From contig NZ_SSMC01000003.1 in the NCBI RefSeq assembly GCF_004799345.1, positions 434,001 through 498,000 on the forward strand: a DNA stretch of 64,000 bases. The letters run 5' to 3'. Source of the DNA: Robertkochia marina (GTDB taxonomy: Bacteria; Bacteroidota; Bacteroidia; Flavobacteriales; Flavobacteriaceae). Both the position numbers and the translations under genes were made by a program. Position 1 is the stretch's first letter; every line of letters starts with the position of its first letter. The notes below the pieces were generated by a model. That model saw nothing but the letters and a program-made list of their open reading frames with translations, did not search any database and had not been told where the DNA came from. This document shows positions 44,707-52,858 of the stretch, piece by piece.

Positions 44707-44762
44707 GAAACCTGACCCAATACCAGTATATTTGTGCCTTGAAAACTTTCAAGGCATTTTTT

Positions 44763-45614
44763 ATGGTAAATTTTAATGGGGTAGTTCTTGATGATGAAGC
44801 CGTTTTTTTAAATGAAAAGAACAGAGGACTTCGATATGGAGATGCTGTTTTTGAAACCTTAAGGGCTCATGCCGGTAAGGTGTTGTTTTGGGAAGATCAC
44901 TACCTGCGGCTCATGGCATCCATGCGAATATTGCGCATGGAGATCCCGATGGAATTTACCATGGAATTTCTTGAAGCGAAAATCCTGGAGACCCTTGAAA
45001 AGAACCGGGTTCATCAAAAAACGGCCCGAATACGATTAACGGTATTCAGAAAGAATGGCGGGTTGTATACTCCAAAAGACCGGGGGGTAGACTATATCAT
45101 AGAAACTTCAGAACTGGAGAATCCGTTTTACCTGATCGATCGGGAACGATCCTATGAGGTAGAGCTTTTCAAAGATCATTATATAGCACCCGGTTTGTTG
45201 AGTACCATCAAATCAAATAACCGTGCAGTGAATGTACTTGCAGGGATCTATGCTGAGGAGAATGAATATGACAACTGTTTGTTGCTCAATACTGAAAAGA
45301 AAGTTGCTGAGGCCCTGAACGGAAACCTGTTTTTGGTAAAGGGCGGTACGATAAAAACGCCGCCTTTGAGTGATGGTGCTCTGAACGGGATCCTGCGAAA
45401 AAAACTTATTGATATCATCGGGAAAACTGAAGACCTCACCCTGGAAGAAGCTTCCATTTCACCTTTTGAACTCCAGAAAGCCGATGAGCTTTTTATCACC
45501 AACGTGATCAGTGGTATCATTCCTGTAAGGAAATACCGTAAAAAAGAATACGAAATAGAAGTAAGTAAAATGCTTTTGGGTCGCCTGAACGCTCAGGTAC
45601 GCCTTTTGGGATAG
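44763..45614 (+). CDS. Class IV (branched-chain/aminodeoxychorismate-lyase type) aminotransferase
   Basis: 283 aa from ATG 44763 (MVNFNGV); the 35-residue extension upstream is out-of-family. The PLP Lys is in STIKSNNRAVNVLAG; further signatures NRGLRYGDAVFETLR and TPPLSDGALNGILR. Could act as 4-amino-4-deoxychorismate lyase (pabC) or as an amino-acid aminotransferase; the sequence alone does not decide. Confidence 0.85.
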   Translation: MVNFNGVVLDDEAVFLNEKNRGLRYGDAVFETLRAHAGKVLFWEDHYLRLMASMRILRMEIPMEFTMEFLEAKILETLEKNRVHQKTARIRLTVFRKNGGLYTPKDRGVDYIIETSELENPFYLIDRERSYEVELFKDHYIAPGLLSTIKSNNRAVNVLAGIYAEENEYDNCLLLNTEKKVAEALNGNLFLVKGGTIKTPPLSDGALNGILRKKLIDIIGKTEDLTLEEASISPFELQKADELFITNVISGIIPVRKYRKKEYEIEVSKMLLGRLNAQVRLLG

Positions 45615-45628
45615 CGCAAAAGATCAGT

Positions 45629-46189
45629 TTAGTTTAGGGATGGATTTTCAGGAGCATTCGACCAGATAATGTAATCGCCTCCAAGTTCTAACATTTTCTC
45701 TTTCCAGAAGTGCAAGGTAGATTTTTTAATGATGCTGCTCTTGTAGTCATTTTCTGAAACTACCCAGGAGTTAGAACCCAGCTCACGTTCCAGCTGCATG
45801 TTCTCCCATCCGGAATACCCAAGGAAAAACTTAATGTCTTCCTCTCTGATGGCACCGTTATTGATCAGGTCAATGATGGTTTCAAAATCACCACCCCAAT
45901 AGATGCCGTTAGAAATTTCAATACTGTTCTCGATCAACTCCGGGACCTTGTGGATAAAATAGAGGTTATCCTGTTCAACGGGGCCTCCGTTGAATACCTT
46001 AAATGACTTTTTAATATCAGGAACGAGTTCGTTGAGTCTGAATTCAAGGGGCTTGTTCAAGATGAATCCAATTGACCCTTCCTGGTTGTGCTCAGCCAGA
46101 AGCACAACAGACCTGTTGAAAGCTACATCGCCAATAATGGAAGGTTCGGCAATGAGCAAATGGCCTTTCTTTGGAGTTAAAGAAACCAT
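45629..46189 (-). CDS. YqgE/AlgH family protein
   Basis: 186 aa. Begins MVSLTPKKGHLLIAEPSIIGDVAFNRSVVLL, the conserved start of the UPF0301/YqgE family, and has GFILNKPLEFRLNEL and FLGYSGWENMQLERELG. Function unknown, widespread. Convergent with the aminotransferase gene. Confidence 0.92.
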   Translation of the reverse strand: MVSLTPKKGHLLIAEPSIIGDVAFNRSVVLLAEHNQEGSIGFILNKPLEFRLNELVPDIKKSFKVFNGGPVEQDNLYFIHKVPELIENSIEISNGIYWGGDFETIIDLINNGAIREEDIKFFLGYSGWENMQLERELGSNSWVVSENDYKSSIIKKSTLHFWKEKMLELGGDYIIWSNAPENPSLN

Positions 46190-46290
46190 AAGCCCTTGAT
46201 TTTGAATAGTTACATTCTTAAATATAATAACTTTCTATGAAATGAAAATAATCAGTAAGAAAAAATTATACAATTTGGGTGTAAAGCAAA

Positions 46291-46320
46291 AAAAAAGCGC
46301 CCATTGGGCGCTTTTCTTTT
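46291..46320 (-). terminator. Terminator after HU gene
   Basis: aaaagcgccca / ttgggcgctttt hairpin with A/T runs on both sides, 14 bp after the HU stop. Confidence 0.88.
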
Positions 46321-46333
46321 TTATAGAATAAGA

Positions 46334-46606
46334 TTAGTTTACTGCGCTAGAAAGTTCAGCACCTGCCTTAAATTTCACTACATTTTTAGCAGCGATCTTG
46401 ATAGTAGCTCCCGTTTGTGGGTTTCTACCTTCTCTGGCAGATCTTTTAGATACAGACCAGGATCCGAAACCTACCAGAGAAACTCTTCCACCTTTCTTAA
46501 GGGTACCTTCAACGTTACCTAGAAATGATTCAAGTGCTTTCTTAGCAGCAGCTTTAGTGATTCCTGCATCTGCAGCCATTGCATCGATTAATTCTGTTTT
46601 GTTCAT
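46334..46606 (-). CDS. HU-type nucleoid DNA-binding protein
   Basis: 90 aa. MNKTELIDAMAADAGITKAAAKKALESF and the DNA-binding arm FGSWSVSKRSAREGRNPQTG. Histone-like protein bending and compacting DNA. Confidence 0.97.
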   Translation of the reverse strand: MNKTELIDAMAADAGITKAAAKKALESFLGNVEGTLKKGGRVSLVGFGSWSVSKRSAREGRNPQTGATIKIAAKNVVKFKAGAELSSAVN

Positions 46607-46658
46607 AATTTAAAGATTTTACAAATAGATTGGTTAAACATTTATTCTAATCGTTTCA

Positions 46659-46688
46659 CAAATTTAATCGGAAATCCTTGCCATGCAA
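46659..46688 (-). promoter_or_regulatory. Bacteroidota-type promoter of HU
   Basis: Minus strand: TTG at 46688-46686, 19 bp spacer, TAAATTTG at 46666-46659; matches the -33 TTG / -7 TAnnTTTG consensus of Bacteroidota. It is ~50 bp before the HU start codon. Confidence 0.6.
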
Positions 46689-46793
46689 GTAATAGCAAGG
46701 AAAACGGCGAAATTTGTTGATAACTTCAGATTATTGTTAATAAAGTAAGCCTTTTTTTACGAAAATACGCTTAATAGTACTGTTTATAAGGGT

Positions 46794-47744
46794 TTAGCTA
46801 AACATAGCCCCTTCATTTAACTGCATGCCGTTCAATAAGTCTTTGACTGCCATCCGTTTCTTCCCCGGCAATTGTAATTCAAGTACCTCCAACCATTGAT
46901 CTTTGGTGGCTGCCAGAAGCTGTTTGTTTTCAACTTTCAGGCTTCCTGCCGGAGCGGTAGCGGGTTTTTCAGTGAGTGCAGCAGCATAGATCTTTACGGG
47001 AGCGGACTTACCGTCCTGTTCAAAATGGCACCAGGCGCCGGGATACGGACTTAGACCTCTTACAAGGTTATGAATAGTTTCGGCCGATGTCTCCCAATTG
47101 ATCTTACAGTTCTCTTTGTTTAGTTTATAAGCCTTTTTCTCCTGGTCTCCTTTTGGCTGTAATTGGGTAGAAACGGCTCCTGAGGTTATCAGGTTCAAGG
47201 TCTTAATAACGAGTTCTGCCCCGATCTTCATTAAATGGTCGTGAAGTTCACCGGCATTCATTTGAGGGGTTATGTTTGTAGTCTCCTGCAGGATCACAGC
47301 TCCGGTGTCAATTTTCTCATCGATGAAAAAAGTGGTAACTCCGGTTTGGGTTTCCCCGTTGATCAAGGCCCAGTTTATGGGGGCGGCACCCCTGTATTCG
47401 GGCAGGAGAGAGGCGTGAAGGTTAAAGGTGCCGTATTCCGGCATGGCCCAAACAGCTTCGGGCAACATTCTGAAGGCTACCACCACCTGTAGGTTTGCCT
47501 GTAATGATCGTAATGTTTCCAGGAATTCAGGATCTTTCAGGTTGGTGGGTTGTAAGACGTTCAGATCCTTGCTTAAGGCAAATTTCTTTACCGCCGGCAT
47601 TTGCAGCTTTCGCCCGCGTCCGGCAGGACGGTCAGGGGCGGTTATCACGCCGACTACTTCATGGCCTGCTTCCAGGATGCTTTTGAGGGTCTCCACGGCG
47701 AAATCGGGGGTACCCATAAATACGATTCTCAGTTTTCGCTTCAT
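46794..47744 (-). CDS. fmt: Methionyl-tRNA formyltransferase
   Basis: 316 aa. Formylates initiator Met-tRNA. Catalytic segment FNLHASLLPEYRGAAPINWAL and DTGAVILQE; C-terminal domain present. Overlaps recQ by 4 nt (ATGA). Confidence 0.96.
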   Translation of the reverse strand: MKRKLRIVFMGTPDFAVETLKSILEAGHEVVGVITAPDRPAGRGRKLQMPAVKKFALSKDLNVLQPTNLKDPEFLETLRSLQANLQVVVAFRMLPEAVWAMPEYGTFNLHASLLPEYRGAAPINWALINGETQTGVTTFFIDEKIDTGAVILQETTNITPQMNAGELHDHLMKIGAELVIKTLNLITSGAVSTQLQPKGDQEKKAYKLNKENCKINWETSAETIHNLVRGLSPYPGAWCHFEQDGKSAPVKIYAAALTEKPATAPAGSLKVENKQLLAATKDQWLEVLELQLPGKKRMAVKDLLNGMQLNEGAMFS

Positions 47745-49642
47745 TTGATGTAATATTCGTTCTTTTGATTGCGACTAATTTCTTCTTCTTGCAGCATAGT
47801 GTGTAACGCATGGAGGACCTTATCTTCCGGAACACCCAGGTGTTCAACCAATGCCCTTGAGCTCATAGGTCCTTTTGAAAGTGTATGTATCACCACTTTT
47901 CGTACCATGTTTATATCGCGTTCGCCTTTAGCTGTTTTTTGTTTGCTGCAATTCGAGCAATTGCCGCAGCTTGAGGCTGTTTTTTGACCAAAGTATTCAC
48001 TGAGGTACCGGCTCAGGCAGGTATCAGTATCCAGAAATGAGCGTACATGCGCTATACGTTCTATTTTATTTTTACGCTGGATGTCAATATCGCGGGCAAT
48101 ACTGTTAATGGTATGGTGATCTTCCCTGGGTTGTAAAAAGGTAATACTGGTATCGGCATTGACCACCTTGAGCTCAATGAGCTCATCGGTAGCCAATTGA
48201 TGCAGCATAGCCGTGATTCGCTTTTCTTCCATACCCGTTTTGGTAGCCAGTAACCTGGTGTTTACAGCCGTCATAATGTCAAATACCCCGCCATAGGTTC
48301 TCAGAATAAGTTGTATAAGCCCTTCATAGGAAGGATTCCGGTCCATATAATGAAATAACTTATGATTATTCACGGTGAATTGAAGACTGACCGATCTTCT
48401 GAATTGTTCACTCAACCGAATTACAGAGTTGCGGTCTAACAGCTGGAGTCCGTTGTAGGCCGCAACAGGGTTCAGCTGATAGGTATGGCAAAAGGAGTTG
48501 AAGTTTATCTGAAAAGTTTCTCCGCTTCCATCTCCATAGGCTATCTGCAGGAAATTACACAGTTTATTATAGAGCAGACCGATAAATTTGCGGTCGGGAA
48601 TGGTTTTTACAAATTGGTTTTCCAGGGTTTCCAGGTCGGCATCGTTGTACAGTAACATGGCCCATGATTCTTTGCCGTCTCTTCCGGCCCTGCCGGACTC
48701 CTGGAAATAATTTTCAAGAGAATCAGGAAGATCGGCATGTATCACACAGCGAACATCTGCTTTGTCTATGCCCATTCCAAAGGCATTGGTGGCTACCATG
48801 ACCCTGACTTTCCCTTCCAGCCAATCCTCCAGTTTTGACTTTTTTTCTTCCGCAGAAAGTCCTCCGTGAAAAAAGGCGGCCGAGATACCACGTTGGTTAA
48901 GTTCCTGGGAAAGGGTGACACTTTTTTTTCTGCTTCTGATATATACGATGCCACTGCCTGATAGCTTATGGAAGATCCTGCTTATCTCGTAATGTTTATC
49001 ATGACAAGGTCTGATCCAATAACGCAGGTTTGCTCTTTCAAAAGAAGCACTAAAGGTGGGGGCTTCGGTTATATGGAGATTCTCTTTAATGTCTTTTACC
49101 ACCTCAGGGGTAGCTGTTGCGGTAAGCGCTACCAGAGGAATGTTGGGGAACATGTCTTTTAAAATGCCACAGCTCCTGTAGGCCGGTCGGAAGTCGTTTC
49201 CCCATTGTGAAATACAATGCGCTTCATCAATGGCGATCAGGTTTACCGGCATTTGCCTGATACGTTCTGTGATCAGTTCCTGCTGAAGGCGTTCGGGTGA
49301 CAGGTACAGAAACTTGTAATTGCCGTAAATGGCATTGTCAAGCCGGTCGTTCAATTCGCTGTAGGAAATACCACCGGTAATAGCCAGAGCCTTAACACCC
49401 CGCTCTTTGAGTTGCTTTACCTGGTCATTGATCAGTGCAACCAGCGGAGAAATAACGATGCAAATACCCTCTTTGCTTAAAGCAGGTACCTGGTAACATA
49501 CAGACTTGCCTCCTCCGGTTGGTAGGAGCACCAGGGCGTTCTCCCCATTGTTTATGTGGGTGATGATCTGCTTTTGGGGAGGACGAAAAGAATTGTATCC
49601 CCAATAGGATCTCAATACCTTTTCGGGGGATATGGTTTCCAT
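47741..49642 (-). CDS. recQ: RecQ family ATP-dependent DNA helicase
   Basis: 633 aa. Walker A LLPTGGGKSVCYQVPAL; DEAH box IAIDEAHCISQWGNDFRPAYR; helicase C-terminal motifs (VATNAFGMGIDKADVRCVIH, QESGRAGRDGK); Zn-binding CGNCSNC region; winged helix. No clear C-terminal HRDC domain: the protein is shorter than HRDC-bearing RecQ. DNA repair and recombination. Confidence 0.95.
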   Translation of the reverse strand: METISPEKVLRSYWGYNSFRPPQKQIITHINNGENALVLLPTGGGKSVCYQVPALSKEGICIVISPLVALINDQVKQLKERGVKALAITGGISYSELNDRLDNAIYGNYKFLYLSPERLQQELITERIRQMPVNLIAIDEAHCISQWGNDFRPAYRSCGILKDMFPNIPLVALTATATPEVVKDIKENLHITEAPTFSASFERANLRYWIRPCHDKHYEISRIFHKLSGSGIVYIRSRKKSVTLSQELNQRGISAAFFHGGLSAEEKKSKLEDWLEGKVRVMVATNAFGMGIDKADVRCVIHADLPDSLENYFQESGRAGRDGKESWAMLLYNDADLETLENQFVKTIPDRKFIGLLYNKLCNFLQIAYGDGSGETFQINFNSFCHTYQLNPVAAYNGLQLLDRNSVIRLSEQFRRSVSLQFTVNNHKLFHYMDRNPSYEGLIQLILRTYGGVFDIMTAVNTRLLATKTGMEEKRITAMLHQLATDELIELKVVNADTSITFLQPREDHHTINSIARDIDIQRKNKIERIAHVRSFLDTDTCLSRYLSEYFGQKTASSCGNCSNCSKQKTAKGERDINMVRKVVIHTLSKGPMSSRALVEHLGVPEDKVLHALHTMLQEEEISRNQKNEYYIK

Positions 49643-49643
49643 T

Positions 49644-50195
49644 TTAAAGTAAATTATTGATGATGAATTCGGTGCGGCTTTCAGGGGTGCCGGTGGGGAC
49701 CTCTGTTAAATGATAACCGAAGCGGCTGTAGGTTCGCTCCAGGTGTTCGTGAATTCTTTTTGCCTGGTCAAAGTTCTCATACCGTTCGTTGTCTGAAATG
49801 TATATATCCTCCCAGGGAGGAAGCAGGAACACCTGGTCATATAGGTGTTCTTTACAGGCTTCTTCAAATAATGCCGGATAATCGTCTCCGATGTAATCAA
49901 GGTAAGCCACTACGTCGGGAATTCCACGGTCAAAAAAGACCAGGTTTTTGGTGAGGTTCAGGGATTCAATAAACTGATTGACCCGACCCTCCAGCAGTTT
50001 TTTACTGAATAGCAGGGGATCGGTTAAAAACAATTGTTCAATACCCTGTTCTCTGGCTTCCAGGGTTACCTGTCGGGATATTTCAGGAAGGCAATGAAAC
50101 TCTTTGTCTTTCAGCGTATCGATCAGAGTTGTCTTACCTGTTCCCGGACCGCCCGTCACTACTATTTTTTTAGTACTTTCTATCATAATTCCCAC
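49644..50195 (-). CDS. NadR/Ttd14-like AAA ATPase
   Basis: 183 aa. P-loop VVTGGPGTGKTTLIDTL near the N-terminus and FFDRGIPDVVAYLDYIGDDYP, the pattern of the AAA_28 family. Nucleotide kinase-like; substrate unknown. 1 bp from recQ, so probably one transcript with recQ and fmt. Confidence 0.85.
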   Translation of the reverse strand: MGIMIESTKKIVVTGGPGTGKTTLIDTLKDKEFHCLPEISRQVTLEAREQGIEQLFLTDPLLFSKKLLEGRVNQFIESLNLTKNLVFFDRGIPDVVAYLDYIGDDYPALFEEACKEHLYDQVFLLPPWEDIYISDNERYENFDQAKRIHEHLERTYSRFGYHLTEVPTGTPESRTEFIINNLL

Positions 50196-50245
50196 ATGGC
50201 AAAATAACTAAATGAAATGGTAATAAAAAATACATTTGTAAGGAC

Positions 50246-50253
50246 TATCTTTG
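50246..50253 (+). promoter_or_regulatory. Likely -7 element upstream of DUF493 gene
   Basis: TATCTTTG matches TAnnTTTG, 21 bp before ATG at 50275. No clear TTG at the expected -33 distance. Confidence 0.35.
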
Positions 50254-50274
50254 CACTAAAAGAATTTCGTACCG

Positions 50275-50565
50275 ATGAAAGACCCAAAAGATGTTGAAGC
50301 GTTTTATAAAAGATTACGCGATGAGTTAGAAGAAAGTACGTCATGGCCGTCTCCATATCTCTACAAATTCATTGTGCCCACCGATGCAGATAAAGTAGCT
50401 GCCATTGAGAAAAACTTTGATAATACCGGAGCGGTTATACAGAAAAAAACCTCCTCAGGAGGAAAATATACCAGTGTATCTATTGAGGTGAATATGGCCA
50501 GCCCGGAAGCCGTTATTGAAAAATACAAGGCAATTAGTACCATTGAAGGGGTAATTTCGTTGTAA
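50275..50565 (+). CDS. DUF493 (YbeD-like) family protein
   Basis: 96 aa. ACT-like fold pattern: WPSPYLYKFIVPTDADKVAAIE, then SSGGKYTSVSIEVNM and ISTIEGVISL at the end. Small conserved cytoplasmic protein of unknown function. Confidence 0.88.
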   Translation: MKDPKDVEAFYKRLRDELEESTSWPSPYLYKFIVPTDADKVAAIEKNFDNTGAVIQKKTSSGGKYTSVSIEVNMASPEAVIEKYKAISTIEGVISL

Positions 50566-50652
50566 TTTCTGCGGGGTCCATTTATTTTTCTTATTTTCGG
50601 GGGCAGATCATACTACTTCAGATAAACTACAGATTTATAATCACTTATTATT

Positions 50653-51312
50653 TTGATTGACAATTTAGAATACAACAGTGAACGTCCTAAATTGATCATT
50701 CCGGAATATGGCAGACATATTCAGAAAATGGTCGATCATGCCGTTTCAATAGAAGACCGAGAAGAACGCAATAAGGTGGCTAATGCCATTATCGGGGTTA
50801 TGGGGAACTTGAACCCACACCTGCGTGACGTTCCAGACTTTCAACATAAACTTTGGGATCAGTTATTTATCATCTCAGATTTTAAACTCGATGTAGATTC
50901 GCCTTACCCTACACCTACAAGGGAAATGCTCGAAGAGCGGCCGGAGCCATTAGAGTACCCGCAGAACTTTCCTAAATACCGTTTTTACGGTAATAACATA
51001 AAACGTATGATAGACGTATGTGTTTCCTGGGAAGATGGCGACCTGAAAGATGCCCTGAAATTTACCATCGCTAATCATATGAAGAAGAGTTACCTCAACT
51101 GGAACAAGGATACGGTTGAAGATGAGGTGATCTTTCAACATCTGTTCGAACTCAGCGACGGGGCGATCAACCTGGCCAAATGGGACGAAGACCTTGCTGA
51201 AAGTAAAAACCTGGTGCGTAGTAGCCACAGCCACAGCCACAGCCACAGCCACAAATCCAGCCGGGGCGGTCGAAAGCACCATGGAAAAGGACGAGGCAAA
51301 AAACGTTACTAA
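50653..51312 (+). CDS. DUF4290 protein with His-rich tail, TTG start
   Basis: 219 aa. Translation starts at TTG 50653 (MIDNLEYNSERPKLIIPEYGR, the usual family start); no ATG is available there. The core has GRHIQKMVDHA and YGNNIKRMIDVCVSWEDGD, typical of DUF4290. The C-terminus holds five Ser-His repeats (SHSHSHSHSH, from agccac x5 at 51223-51252) and ends GRGKKRY. Function unknown; the tail could bind metal or nucleic acid. Immediately upstream of murA. Confidence 0.85.
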   Translation: MIDNLEYNSERPKLIIPEYGRHIQKMVDHAVSIEDREERNKVANAIIGVMGNLNPHLRDVPDFQHKLWDQLFIISDFKLDVDSPYPTPTREMLEERPEPLEYPQNFPKYRFYGNNIKRMIDVCVSWEDGDLKDALKFTIANHMKKSYLNWNKDTVEDEVIFQHLFELSDGAINLAKWDEDLAESKNLVRSSHSHSHSHSHKSSRGGRKHHGKGRGKKRY

Positions 51313-51330
51313 TCACACCAATTATCAGCT

Positions 51331-52641
51331 ATGGGAACATTTAAAATTGAGGGTGGTCACCAATTAAAAGGTGAGATCACCCCCCAGGGTGCAAAAAACG
51401 AAGCCCTGCAAATACTTTGTGCCGTGTTGCTTACTGATCAGAAAGTAACCATTCACAACATTCCGAATATCATTGACGTAAATAAATTGATCGACCTGCT
51501 CGAGAACCTGGGTGTCAAGATCCAGAAGATCGGGTCGTCTTCCTATACCTTTAAAGCCGATGACGTGCACCTGGAATACCTGCAGTCGGAGGAGTTTAAA
51601 AAAGACGGTCGAGGCTTAAGAGGTTCTATCATGTTGGTAGGGCCGCTGTTGGCTCGATTTGGTAAAGGATATATACCCAAACCGGGAGGAGATAAGATCG
51701 GGCGCAGACGATTAGATACGCATTTTGAAGGTTTTATCAAGCTGGGTGCCAAGTTCAGGTATAACCGCGAAGAGTACTTCTATGGGGTAGAGGCCAAATC
51801 CTTAAAAGGGGCTGATATGCTGCTCGATGAGGCCTCTGTAACAGGAACAGCCAATATATTAATGGCAGCCGTTTTGGCTAAAGGTACTACCACCATTTAT
51901 AATGCAGCCTGTGAACCCTACTTACAGCAATTGTGTAAAATGCTGAACAGAATGGGTGCAAAGATCAGCGGCGTGGGCTCTAACCTCCTCACTATAGAAG
52001 GTGTAGAAGAGCTTGGAGGTACCGAACATACCATGCTTCCCGATATGATCGAGATCGGAAGCTGGATCGGCTTGGCTGCTATGACCAAAAGTGAGATCAC
52101 AATTAAAAATGTGAGCTGGGAAAACCTGGGGCAAATACCCATGGTGTTTGAAAAATTAGGTATAAAAATAGAAAGAAGGGGAGATGATATTTTTGTGCCC
52201 GAACACAAGAAAGGGTACGAAATTCAGAATTATATTGATGGTTCGGTTTTAACCATTTCCGATGCGCCGTGGCCCGGATTTACTCCCGACCTTTTAAGTA
52301 TTGTGTTAACAGTTGCTACCCAGGCAAGAGGAAGTGTTCTCATTCATCAAAAGATGTTTGAAAGCCGCCTGTTCTTTGTAGATAAATTGATCGATATGGG
52401 GGCAAAGATCATCCTTTGTGATCCGCACCGCGCTACTGTAATAGGTCACGATTTTGAATCACAACTCAAAGCGACCACCATGACCTCTCCCGATATCAGG
52501 GCAGGAGTTTCATTGCTGATCGCAGCCCTTTCTGCGCAAGGAACTTCCACCATTCACAATATAGAACAGATAGACAGAGGTTATCAGGATATTGATAGCA
52601 GACTTCGTGCTATCGGGGCAAGGATTGTTCGGGTAGACTAA
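51331..52641 (+). CDS. murA: UDP-N-acetylglucosamine 1-carboxyvinyltransferase (MurA), Cys-to-Asp variant
   Basis: 436 aa. First committed step of peptidoglycan synthesis. Family motifs: ITPQGAKNEALQIL, RRRLDTHFEGFIKLGA, DLLSIVLTVATQARG. In the active-site loop PKPGGDKIGRRRL the position that is the catalytic Cys in E. coli (PGGCTIG) is Asp. In other bacteria this Cys-to-Asp form keeps activity but is insensitive to fosfomycin. Confidence 0.95.
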   Translation: MGTFKIEGGHQLKGEITPQGAKNEALQILCAVLLTDQKVTIHNIPNIIDVNKLIDLLENLGVKIQKIGSSSYTFKADDVHLEYLQSEEFKKDGRGLRGSIMLVGPLLARFGKGYIPKPGGDKIGRRRLDTHFEGFIKLGAKFRYNREEYFYGVEAKSLKGADMLLDEASVTGTANILMAAVLAKGTTTIYNAACEPYLQQLCKMLNRMGAKISGVGSNLLTIEGVEELGGTEHTMLPDMIEIGSWIGLAAMTKSEITIKNVSWENLGQIPMVFEKLGIKIERRGDDIFVPEHKKGYEIQNYIDGSVLTISDAPWPGFTPDLLSIVLTVATQARGSVLIHQKMFESRLFFVDKLIDMGAKIILCDPHRATVIGHDFESQLKATTMTSPDIRAGVSLLIAALSAQGTSTIHNIEQIDRGYQDIDSRLRAIGARIVRVD

Positions 52642-52661
52642 GAATATTTTATAGATCATTT

Positions 52662-52692
52662 AAAAAAAGCCTCCCATTGGGAGGCTTTTTTT
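52662..52692 (+). terminator. Terminator after murA
   Basis: aaaaaaagcctccca / tgggaggcttttttt hairpin, 20 bp after the stop. Confidence 0.9.
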
Positions 52693-52760
52693 GGTTATAC
52701 TGTTATACGGTTATGTGCCTTATAGTTTACTTTATTATAAACTCATCTGTCATCTACAAT

Positions 52761-52858
52761 TCATTATTCATAACTCATAACTCATAACTCATAATTCATA
52801 ACTCATAATTCATAACTCATAACTCATAATTCATAATTCATAATTCATCATCCATCAT
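52761..52858. repeat. Tandem repeat, 7-bp period (TCATAAC type)
   Basis: Fourteen 7-mers, tcataac/tcataat with variants (tcattat first, tcatcat and ccatcat last). The array runs into the stop codon of the M20 gene on the minus strand (TGA = tca at 52855-52857). Confidence 0.9.

Noticed and set aside
44658-44762. Upstream extension of the class IV aminotransferase
   Set aside because: It overlaps the START-like gene and reads non-family sequence; the family start is the ATG at 44763.
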